Positions 56,297 to 64,000 of a DNA stretch of 64,000 nucleotides are shown here, piece by piece. Made by a program: the position numbers and the translations under genes. The notes under the pieces are model-generated. The model did not search any database. It worked only from the letters and a program-made list of their open reading frames with translations, and was not told the origin of the DNA. Source of the DNA: Piscirickettsiaceae bacterium (GTDB taxonomy: Bacteria > Pseudomonadota > Gammaproteobacteria > Nitrosococcales > Methylophagaceae); contig JAIBDZ010000003.1 of NCBI GenBank assembly GCA_024685975.1, positions 1-64,000 of the forward strand, given 5' to 3'. Each line of letters begins with the position of its first letter. Positions within the stretch are counted from its first letter, which is position 1.

Positions 56297-56737
56297 TTAA
56301 AAAGACAAGCCGCCATGTTGCATTGGGTAATTTGTACATCTATTGACGACTTCAGTCACTAATCGACGTGGTATCCAGGCTTCGCCATCTGAGACAACTC
56401 GCACGGCTTTGGCAAGCTTTGATTGTTGTTCTGGCATGACATAACCTTTAGCATGAAAACCTGAACGGGCTAACATATCAAAAGTCGGCGCTTGCCCCGT
56501 TAAGACGAGTACTCGGCTCGACACATATTGTTCTGATAAAAAGTGACATAATTTATGTCGGCTGGTCGCCATGATACTATCAGCAATAATAATGATATTA
56601 GGCACTTTACGACCAATCTGAACCACAATGTTGTCGACAGATGTCGGTAATACTTTTCGAATTACCATGTCTTTTTGTTTCGACAAATCGCCAAAATCAC
56701 GAGCAGGATGATTACTAATTATCACAACATCAATCAT
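56297..56737 (-). CDS. Truncated LuxR/CsgD-like receiver protein lacking its HTH domain
   Basis: This 147-residue protein resembles the N-terminal atypical receiver domain of LuxR/CsgD-type regulators. It has MIDVVIISNHPARDF, a VPNIIIIADSIM strand, RVLVLTGQAPTFDMLARSGFHAKGYVMPEQQSKLAKAVRVVSDGEAWIPRRLVTEVVNRC, and then only 12 more residues. The GEAWIPRRL linker normally precedes a DNA-binding helix-turn-helix, which is missing here, and no HTH remnant follows. I chose ATG 56737, which overlaps the slmA stop (ATGA); the open frame runs further upstream inside slmA. It may act as a dimerisation partner or be a decayed gene. Confidence 0.7.
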   Translation of the reverse strand: MIDVVIISNHPARDFGDLSKQKDMVIRKVLPTSVDNIVVQIGRKVPNIIIIADSIMATSRHKLCHFLSEQYVSSRVLVLTGQAPTFDMLARSGFHAKGYVMPEQQSKLAKAVRVVSDGEAWIPRRLVTEVVNRCTNYPMQHGGLSF

Positions 56738-57351
56738 AAGTAAGCCTTGAGTACAGGTGCTAATAACTGCCATTGTTTTTCCCAAACAACTAATGGCGAC
56801 TGTTTAAAACCACTTCTCACAAAGTGTTGAATATGGCCTTCGACAATAGTAAGCAATAAATTAGCGGTTTCATTAATAGGGCGCCCGCCTGCTTGCGTAA
56901 TCGTCAACTCTCTTTCTCTTAAAATTTGTCTTAACTGTGTTTCTAAACGTTCAAAAAACTGGTCTACTCGTTGTCTTAAACGTTCAGTCTCACCCGTTAA
57001 GGCCGTCCCAACCAAAATACTGCTAATGCCGGGATTTTTAGCACTAAACTGCAATAACAACGTCATGATTTTTTCACACCGCGACACCGCATTACTTTCT
57101 TGTTGCAAAATACGATTAATCAAACTAAAAATCGTTTCTTCAGCAAAATCTATCAACCCTTCAAACATTCGCGCTTTACTAGGAAAATGGCGATACAACG
57201 CAGCTTCTGAAACGCCGAGACTTTTTGCCAGTTGCGCCGTGGTAACGCGTTCACCTGGGTTATGCTCTAGTTCAGCAGCCAACGTTTGCAAAATCGCCTG
57301 ACGACGAGACTGCTTTAACTCAGCACGTGATTGTCTTTGCTGTTCACTCAT
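56734..57351 (-). CDS. slmA: Nucleoid occlusion factor SlmA (TetR family)
   Basis: This 205-residue DNA-binding protein blocks FtsZ assembly over the nucleoid. The HTH is at about 37-58 (VTTAQLAKSLGVSEAALYRHFPSKARMFEGLIDFAEETIFSLINRIL). The C-terminus has NLLLTIVEGHIQHFVRSGFKQSPLVVWEKQWQLLAP, typical of SlmA. Its place after argB in the coaBC-dut-algC-argB-slmA order is the same as in Pseudomonas. It starts directly after the argB stop. Confidence 0.95.
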   Translation of the reverse strand: MSEQQRQSRAELKQSRRQAILQTLAAELEHNPGERVTTAQLAKSLGVSEAALYRHFPSKARMFEGLIDFAEETIFSLINRILQQESNAVSRCEKIMTLLLQFSAKNPGISSILVGTALTGETERLRQRVDQFFERLETQLRQILRERELTITQAGGRPINETANLLLTIVEGHIQHFVRSGFKQSPLVVWEKQWQLLAPVLKAYL

Positions 57352-58263
<912 letters not shown>

Positions 58264-58268
58264 CTATT

Positions 58269-60797
58269 TTAGAAAAGCAATGTTATTGTAGGTTTGACTT
58301 GTAACATTTGCTGTTTGAATTGTTGTTGTATATCGAGTAAAGCTTCTTCTGTATCAGCTTCAAAACGGAGTGTCAGACCAGGTACAGTATTAGAGGCTCG
58401 GACTAATCCCCAACCTTCAGAAAAATCGGCTCGTAAGCCATCTATCGTTGAAATTTTTGCGCCAGAAAAGCTCGCTTCAGCCACAAATTGTTGGACAAAC
58501 TTCTGACATTCCAGTTCTTCCATTTCCACTAAAATTTCTGGTGTACTTTCTCGGTTTGGAATCGCAGCAAAAATATCTCGAGAACTTCTCTCAAGAGGAT
58601 CACGCGCCAATAATTCAGCAAGACGACATGACGTATATATTGCATCATCAAAGCCATACCAACGGTCGTTAAAGAAAATATGACCGCTCATTTCGCCCGC
58701 TAAGACAGCACCTGTTTCTTGCAACTTATCACGCAGCTTGGCATAACCTGATTGCCACATTAACGCTTCACCACCAGCACCCGAAATCGCGTCTCCTAAT
58801 AGGCTCGTTGATTTGACATCGTAAATCACCAAACCACCAGGAACACGCGATAAAATATCTTGGGCAAACATAATCATCAGCCTATCTGACCAAATAATGT
58901 TCCCTTCGGTATCGACCGTACCTAATCTATCGCCATCACCATCAAAAGCTAAGCCTAGCTCAGCACCAGAGCGTTTTACTGCTAGAATGAGATCCTGTAA
59001 ATTAGCTGGCTCACTTGGGTTAGGATGATGATTCGGGAAGTTACCGTCAACGTCACAATATAGCTCGACCACCTCACAACCTAAGGCTGATAAGACTTTA
59101 GGAACAACTTTCCCCCCAACACCATTGCCACAATCTACGACCACTTTAAATGGGCGAATCAAATGCACATCACTGACAACCTTGGCGATGTAATCATCGA
59201 CAATATCAACATTTTGATAGTGGCCTTGGCCCGTTTTGATATTGCCTTGCAAAATACGCTGATATAACTGTTGCAATGCTGCGCCAAAGACCGGTTTGCC
59301 AGCGAGCGTAATTTTTAAACCATTATATTGAGCGGGGTTATGACTTGCTGTCACCATAACACCTGAACCTGTTTGTAAATGTTCACAAGCAAACGAGACT
59401 AATGGTGTTGGCACTTCACCAATATCAACCACATCACAACCGCTTGCCATCAAGCCTTCAACCAAGGCTTTGGACAACATTTCACTTGATAAGCGTCCGT
59501 CCCGCCCTACCACAATACGGTGTTGATCGCGATCAATCGCCTCACTACCAATCGCCTGTGCAATCGCTCTGACAACACTAGAATCTAAAGTATCGTCGAC
59601 GACCCCTCGTATATCGTAAGCTTTGAAAATCTTAGGCGTAATATCGGCAGGATTAAGCGCAATCGGTTCTGCTTTTTTGACTTCTGTTTCTGGTAACGTG
59701 AATTCCAATGGTTCTGACGATTTTGGTTCAGCAGGCTTAACTTCTTCTTCGAGTGCAGGTATCTCCTCTACAGTATCATCAGGGAGCTCTTCTACACTCA
59801 CTGTTGGTGTCACGACAGCTTGTTTTTTGCGTGTTGCAGAAGGCATGGGCAGCGTTTGGCCTAAACGCTTAATTTCATCCACAATCGCATCCATTTCAGG
59901 AATAACGGTAGGATATTTCGCCTTCATCTGACTATTACTCAAATCAATCAATTGATTTTTAAGTACATTCAGATCATGTCGTAATACATAACCTTGTGCT
60001 CTTTCACGTAACAACCACATCAATAACACGGTCACCAAGACAATACTCGCGACGACCAAATAGTTGATAGATGATGCTTTTTTCATTGGCCAATAAGACA
60101 CTGTCCAATGACTGTGTTTAACAGCTAAGGAATAAGGTGCAACACCTTGTCGCCATTCCTTATCACCGTATGCGACCAGGCTTCTACTATTGTTTTTCCC
60201 TTGTTGTAACTCAACATAACCATCTTGACCGAATGACGGTAATAATAATGTCTTCATCGTTGAGGGCGATAATGTTAATAAAAGGACATAAGGCGTAGCG
60301 TTATCCGCTGTTTGAATTTTTTGCACTAATAAAAGATAAGCAGCACCTTGTTGAGGTTGAATAACACTGATTGGTGCCTGGCCTTGTGTTTTTGCTGTTC
60401 GAATACTCTCTAGCGTTGCAAAACTAATCGGAATACAAGCATTGGGATCGGGGGCATCGATATTGGCAGATAAGAGACACGCTTTTTGTAAGGTAGGGAA
60501 ACTATGTTTAAGTTGGCGTTGCTGTTCCGCCCATGCGGTTGGATTATAAATAGCAGAAACTAATAATGGCGATGTTGAGAGAGAAGTGAGCTGCTGTTGA
60601 TAGGTCTGAACCTGTTGTTCGACACTATCATGTATTATCTTGGCAATATGTTGATGTTGCTGTGCTTCAGCTTGCTCATGTTGCGTTGTGACATATTGAT
60701 GCTGCCAAAAAAAGCCAGCTAAAATCGCCACACAACTGATCACAATTGCGATCAAAGCGATACTTGGGTTACCCATTAATTTCGCTAATTTATTCAT
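58269..60797 (-). CDS. algC: Phosphomannomutase/phosphoglucomutase AlgC with N-terminal membrane/periplasmic extension
   Basis: This 842-residue protein is almost twice a normal AlgC. Residues about 1-260 form a membrane-anchored module: helices at about 14-30 and 246-264 enclose a periplasmic domain. A Pro/Glu-rich linker (about 320-385) leads to the catalytic domain (about 390-842). The latter has the phosphoserine loop TASHNP (Ser485), metal-binding FDGDGDRLG and GEMSGHIFF. AlgC makes Man-1-P and Glc-1-P for exopolysaccharide and LPS. Similar long forms occur in some pseudomonads. Confidence 0.94.
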   Translation of the reverse strand: MNKLAKLMGNPSIALIAIVISCVAILAGFFWQHQYVTTQHEQAEAQQHQHIAKIIHDSVEQQVQTYQQQLTSLSTSPLLVSAIYNPTAWAEQQRQLKHSFPTLQKACLLSANIDAPDPNACIPISFATLESIRTAKTQGQAPISVIQPQQGAAYLLLVQKIQTADNATPYVLLLTLSPSTMKTLLLPSFGQDGYVELQQGKNNSRSLVAYGDKEWRQGVAPYSLAVKHSHWTVSYWPMKKASSINYLVVASIVLVTVLLMWLLRERAQGYVLRHDLNVLKNQLIDLSNSQMKAKYPTVIPEMDAIVDEIKRLGQTLPMPSATRKKQAVVTPTVSVEELPDDTVEEIPALEEEVKPAEPKSSEPLEFTLPETEVKKAEPIALNPADITPKIFKAYDIRGVVDDTLDSSVVRAIAQAIGSEAIDRDQHRIVVGRDGRLSSEMLSKALVEGLMASGCDVVDIGEVPTPLVSFACEHLQTGSGVMVTASHNPAQYNGLKITLAGKPVFGAALQQLYQRILQGNIKTGQGHYQNVDIVDDYIAKVVSDVHLIRPFKVVVDCGNGVGGKVVPKVLSALGCEVVELYCDVDGNFPNHHPNPSEPANLQDLILAVKRSGAELGLAFDGDGDRLGTVDTEGNIIWSDRLMIMFAQDILSRVPGGLVIYDVKSTSLLGDAISGAGGEALMWQSGYAKLRDKLQETGAVLAGEMSGHIFFNDRWYGFDDAIYTSCRLAELLARDPLERSSRDIFAAIPNRESTPEILVEMEELECQKFVQQFVAEASFSGAKISTIDGLRADFSEGWGLVRASNTVPGLTLRFEADTEEALLDIQQQFKQQMLQVKPTITLLF

Positions 60798-60803
60798 TGC
60801 CGT

Positions 60804-61262
60804 TTATTGTCGCCCTGTATGACCAAAACCGCCAGCACCACGTGCTGATAAATCAAACTCTTCTACTTGTTCAAATTCAGCTTGTACAATCGGCACAAAC
60901 ACCATTTGTGCAATTCTGTCACCCAACTCAACTTGATATGCCGTATCACTACGGTTCCAACAAGAGACAAATAATTGCCCTTGATAATCACTATCAATTA
61001 GTCCAACCAAATTGCCTAAGACAATACCATGCTTATGTCCCAGACCTGAGCGAGGAAGTAAGACAGCTGCCAAACTAGGATCACCAATATATATCGCTAT
61101 GCCCGTCGGTATCAGCACGGTTTGCTGTGGTGCAATGGTTAACGTTTCATCAATACACGCACGCAAATCCATTCCTGCTGAACCCGCCGTAGCATAGTCT
61201 GGTAAGGTAACACTATCATTTAATCGTGGGTCTAAAATTTTAAGTTGAACTTTCTGCATCAT
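60804..61262 (-). CDS. dut: dUTP diphosphatase (dUTPase)
   Basis: This trimeric dUTPase hydrolyses dUTP to dUMP. All five motifs are present: [46 protein letters not shown] and the C-terminal [12 protein letters not shown] chose ATG 61262 ([14 protein letters not shown]), inside the coaBC 3' end with a 23-bp overlap. The open frame begins at a TTG three codons earlier. Length is 152 aa. Confidence 0.97.
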   Translation of the reverse strand: MMQKVQLKILDPRLNDSVTLPDYATAGSAGMDLRACIDETLTIAPQQTVLIPTGIAIYIGDPSLAAVLLPRSGLGHKHGIVLGNLVGLIDSDYQGQLFVSCWNRSDTAYQVELGDRIAQMVFVPIVQAEFEQVEEFDLSARGAGGFGHTGRQ

Positions 61263-62442
61263 AGCGCTCAATAATAAGTTGCATTAAATCTCTTGCCAAG
61301 TGGCTTTTTACAGCTGTTGGCAATCTCTTCTCTCCGCCGGGCCAAAATACGTCGAGGGCGTTGCTATCTGAGGCAAAGCCTAAGCCATTACCAACTTGGT
61401 TCGCCGCGATCATATTCAAGTGTTTTTCTGTCAATTTAGTTTTGGCATAGTCAGCTACATTCTCTGTTTCAGCTGCAAAGCCTACAGTGAATGGCGCGTT
61501 TCTGCGCTGGGTGACGCCCAACACAATATCAGGGTTTTGCTCTAAGGTAATCGAAGTCAACGGCATTGTCTGTTTTTTAAGCTTTTGAGTTTGATATTGT
61601 GCCGGCTTGTAATCGGCCACCGCCGCACAAGCGATGAAAATATCTATTTCCGTTGTCGCTTTCACAACGTCTGCCATTTGCTGCGCCGTTTCGACATCAT
61701 AACGCGTGACACCACTTGGCGTCGTTAGGTGGACTGGACCTGCAATCAAGATAACATTCGCCCCCGCTTCTACTGCAGCTTGCGCTATCGCAAACCCCAT
61801 TTTTCCTGAGCTACGGTTCCCTATATAACGTACAGGGTCAATGGGTTCATGTGTCGGTCCTGCCGTGATAACGACTGTTTTACCCGTCAACTTTTTTGGT
61901 AATGCCCACGCCATTAATCGTTCAACAATATCATCAGGCTCAATCATCCGACCTGCGCCTTGCTCCCCACAGGCTTGATCACCTTCATCGGGGCCTAAAA
62001 TAAAAACACCTCGTTGACGCAATAAAGTTAAATTGGCTTGTGTGGCCTGATGTGTCCACATTTTATTATTCATCGCTGGTGCAGCAAAGACCGTCGCTTC
62101 GCTAGCTAAACATAATGCTGACAACAAATCGTCTGTTTGACCTTGAGCTAATCGAGCTAAGGTGTTCGCGCTGGCAGGGGCAATCACAATAAAATCAGCC
62201 CAACGTGCTAATTTTATATGGCCCATCGCAGACTCTTCGTCAGCATCTAATAAAGCCACCGCAACAGGGCTTCCGCTCAAGGTTTGCAATGTCAGTGGCG
62301 TAATGAATTCTGCCGCAGCATGCGTCATAACGACTTTCACTTCCGCACCTGCTTTTCGGCACAAACGGACTAATTCTGCTGATTTATAAGCTGCGATACT
62401 GCCTGTGACACCTAATACAATTCGTTTTCCTTGTAATGTCAT
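61240..62442 (-). CDS. coaBC: Bifunctional phosphopantothenoylcysteine decarboxylase/synthetase CoaBC
   Basis: This enzyme makes 4'-phosphopantetheine in two steps of CoA synthesis. The N-terminal CoaC flavoprotein domain has [20 protein letters not shown] and PAMNNKMW. It also has the catalytic Cys in [11 protein letters not shown]. The C-terminal CoaB domain has [25 protein letters not shown] and [12 protein letters not shown] chose ATG 62442 ([11 protein letters not shown]), which follows the upstream stop codon and matches E. coli CoaBC. The frame is open six codons further. Confidence 0.97.
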   Translation of the reverse strand: MTLQGKRIVLGVTGSIAAYKSAELVRLCRKAGAEVKVVMTHAAAEFITPLTLQTLSGSPVAVALLDADEESAMGHIKLARWADFIVIAPASANTLARLAQGQTDDLLSALCLASEATVFAAPAMNNKMWTHQATQANLTLLRQRGVFILGPDEGDQACGEQGAGRMIEPDDIVERLMAWALPKKLTGKTVVITAGPTHEPIDPVRYIGNRSSGKMGFAIAQAAVEAGANVILIAGPVHLTTPSGVTRYDVETAQQMADVVKATTEIDIFIACAAVADYKPAQYQTQKLKKQTMPLTSITLEQNPDIVLGVTQRRNAPFTVGFAAETENVADYAKTKLTEKHLNMIAANQVGNGLGFASDSNALDVFWPGGEKRLPTAVKSHLARDLMQLIIERYDAESST

Positions 62443-62446
62443 CTGT

Positions 62447-63778
62447 TTAGCTTTCGTCATGTTGAGTCACTAATTGACGCAACGTCACAGCTTGTAAATG
62501 CTGCTGTTGTTGCTGTTCATATTCTTGAAGTAAGCTCGTCGCCTCATTCTTAAGCTTTATCGAAACCGCTCCTGCTTGTCGCTCTTCACCTGTACGGAGG
62601 CAATGCATAATGTCAGCGACACTGATTGACGCAATATCCTGCGCTGGTTGATATTGCGCAGGGGTGTCATTCAATTCCACCACTAAACCACCATATTGTA
62701 GGGTTGTCATAATGTCCTGAACAACTTCCAGCGGCAACCGCATTTCAGCCTCTAACTCACTTAATGTATAAGCCGGTTGATGTTGATAAAAACGTGAAGC
62801 TAGCGTTGTCATGATGCTCACCCCCACTTGCTCTCGTTGTCTGGCACTCAATTCAAAAGGTTGATTGGCATAACTGACTAATTTTGGATGCTGTAAATAA
62901 AACGCTACTTGCGACCCCGTCAACAAGATAAACCAAGCAAGATAGAGCCAAATCATAAAGAAAAATAAGATGGCAAAGCTTGAATAAATGGCCGTGTAAT
63001 TAGACGATGACGCCACAAAAGAGGCAAACATCGTTCCCACTGCCACCCACAACATGCCTGCAACAGTCGCTCCCATCACCGCCGGGCCTAGCTTCACCCT
63101 AGTATTCGGAATAAATTTATAGAGAAATGTAAACGCAATTATAATCATCACATAAGGCAGTGATTTTGTTGCCGTTAAAATGACCGTACCAAACGGCTCA
63201 ATGGCTTGTAATGACTGCACAACGGTATGATTTAATACACCTGCTGCCACCCCCATTGCCGCCACAACGAGTACTGGGCCAATCATGACAACACTTAAAT
63301 AATCGGTAAAGCGCCTTGCTAAGGTTCTGGCTTGTTTTACTCGCCAAACAAAGTTGAAGGCATTTTCAATTTTTTGGATCAAAGAAATAATGGTGTAAAA
63401 CAACATCGCTACACCTAACGATCCTAAAACGCCGACTTTAACGTTTTGAACAAACCCGATAATACTGCCTGCAATTTCAGGCCCTTTCGCACCCAAAGGT
63501 TCTAAAACCCCTAGCAGAAAAGGTTCGATTTGATTATGTACACCAAACGCCTTTAATACTGAAAAGGCAACCGCAATCAAAGGCACCAATGATAGGAGCG
63601 TTGTAAACACTAAACTCATAGCCCGCAGGTTCAACTCACCTTTGGCAATTTCTCGTATCACGATATAACTCACGCGCAACGCGTTAATGATCCCACGGAA
63701 AACGGGGTTCATCTTATCCGTCGACATTTGCCACAAGTCCGTTTGGAAAAACCCTTGTATTTTTGCTATCAGATCCAT
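62447..63778 (-). CDS. YihY/BrkB family inner-membrane protein
   Basis: This 443-residue protein has about six membrane helices in residues 30-310. The YihY/UPF0761 hallmarks are LRAMSLVFTTLLSLVPLIAVAFSVLKAFG, YTIISLIQKIENAFNFVWRVKQ and YTAIYSSFAILFFFMIWLYLAWFILLTGSQVAFYLQ. A cytoplasmic C-terminal extension of about 125 residues resembles a winged-helix regulator (LSARQREQVGVSIMTTLASRFYQ, then LSELEAEMRLPLEVVQDIMTTLQYGGLVV) and ends in Gln repeats. Function is unknown; the old RNase BN assignment for the family is not supported. GAGGTGGC precedes the ATG. Confidence 0.9.
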   Translation of the reverse strand: MDLIAKIQGFFQTDLWQMSTDKMNPVFRGIINALRVSYIVIREIAKGELNLRAMSLVFTTLLSLVPLIAVAFSVLKAFGVHNQIEPFLLGVLEPLGAKGPEIAGSIIGFVQNVKVGVLGSLGVAMLFYTIISLIQKIENAFNFVWRVKQARTLARRFTDYLSVVMIGPVLVVAAMGVAAGVLNHTVVQSLQAIEPFGTVILTATKSLPYVMIIIAFTFLYKFIPNTRVKLGPAVMGATVAGMLWVAVGTMFASFVASSSNYTAIYSSFAILFFFMIWLYLAWFILLTGSQVAFYLQHPKLVSYANQPFELSARQREQVGVSIMTTLASRFYQHQPAYTLSELEAEMRLPLEVVQDIMTTLQYGGLVVELNDTPAQYQPAQDIASISVADIMHCLRTGEERQAGAVSIKLKNEATSLLQEYEQQQQQHLQAVTLRQLVTQHDES

Positions 63779-63814
63779 GCCACCTCAATAATGTATTTGG
63801 GTATCAGCCTCAGC

Positions 63815-64000
63815 TTATACGGGATTATCGATATCTATAAATTGATGTTTGATGTCAAACTGCTTTGCCAATGCATCACCTAATGCTGCGACACCATAAC
63901 GCTCTGTTGCGTGATGGCCTGCCGCAAAATAAGAAATGCCTAATTCTCGCGCTAAATGTGCGGTTTGCTCAGACACTTCACCACTAATATACGCATCTAA
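63815..64000 (-). CDS. NIF3/YbgI family protein (partial, N-terminus outside window)
   Basis: The last 61 codons read [61 protein letters not shown] and a TAA stop. The EVSEQT and [11 protein letters not shown] segments carry metal-binding Glu and His residues of the dinuclear-metal NIF3 (YbgI) family, a toroidal hexamer of uncertain substrate. It would be the first visible gene of the minus-strand cluster leading to yihY, coaBC and dut. Confidence 0.92.
   Translation of the reverse strand, partial: LDAYISGEVSEQTAHLARELGISYFAAGHHATERYGVAALGDALAKQFDIKHQFIDIDNPV

Noticed and set aside
56160-56300. Terminator between the slmA-linked regulator and flgB
   Set aside because: The repeated TTGCCGCT elements are direct, not inverted, and no stable stem precedes the T run.

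Overview
The window is chromosomal DNA from a gammaproteobacterium with about 43% G+C. The closest fit I can suggest is a marine methylotroph of the Methylophaga / Piscirickettsiaceae type. Supporting clues are the S10/tuf/tRNA cluster, the ubiE-ubiJ-ubiB cluster, SlmA, the FleQ/FleS/FleR polar flagellar regulators, a large formate-tetrahydrofolate ligase, and a flavohaemoglobin/NsrR/NrtS-like nitrogen-oxide module. The genus is inference. No insertion sequence, prophage, CRISPR array or rRNA gene is visible.

Layout. 1-2.1 kb (minus): partial rpsJ with a structured leader, then tuf and tRNA-Thr/Gly/Tyr, arranged as in the classical tufB operon. 2.2-8.3 kb (plus): hslV-hslU, a DUF971 gene, ubiE-ubiJ-ubiB and djlA. 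8.3-10.3 kb: NO/nitrate module (nrtS-like and hmp, divergent from nsrR, with an NsrR-type operator between). 10.3-14.3 kb (minus): fhs with a small membrane protein, then ubiX and mpl. 14.4-17 kb (plus): a small unknown gene and a FecA-like TonB-dependent receptor. 17.3-21.7 kb (minus): tgt-yajC-secD-secF. 21.8-22.5 kb: pyrF (plus). 22.5-56.2 kb (minus): one continuous flagellar/chemosensory block. 56.3-64 kb (minus): housekeeping cluster nif3-like, yihY-like, coaBC, dut, algC, argB, slmA and a truncated regulator.

In transcription order the flagellar block is flgBCDEFGHIJKL, fliC, flaG, fliD, fliS, fliT, fleQ, fleS, fleR, fliEFGHIJ, a five-gene chemosensory-like cassette, fliK and a methyl-accepting protein. 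Sigma-54-type (-24/-12) sites lie before flgB, fleS, the cassette and fliK. Sigma-28-type sites lie before fliC and fliS. This fits a FleQ -> FleSR -> FliA hierarchy.

The most unusual element is the cassette between fliJ and fliK (25.4-31.4 kb): STAS protein, CheA-like protein, CheW, ParA-like protein and a soluble globin-PAS-PAS-PAS-MCP receptor. The CheA-like protein appears to have lost its phospho-acceptor histidine, N-box and distal ATP-binding glycine loop. The ParA-like protein lacks the signature lysine of its deviant Walker A motif, and the STAS protein lacks the phosphorylatable serine. It therefore looks like a flagellum-co-regulated, haem-sensing assembly whose enzymes have lost catalysis.
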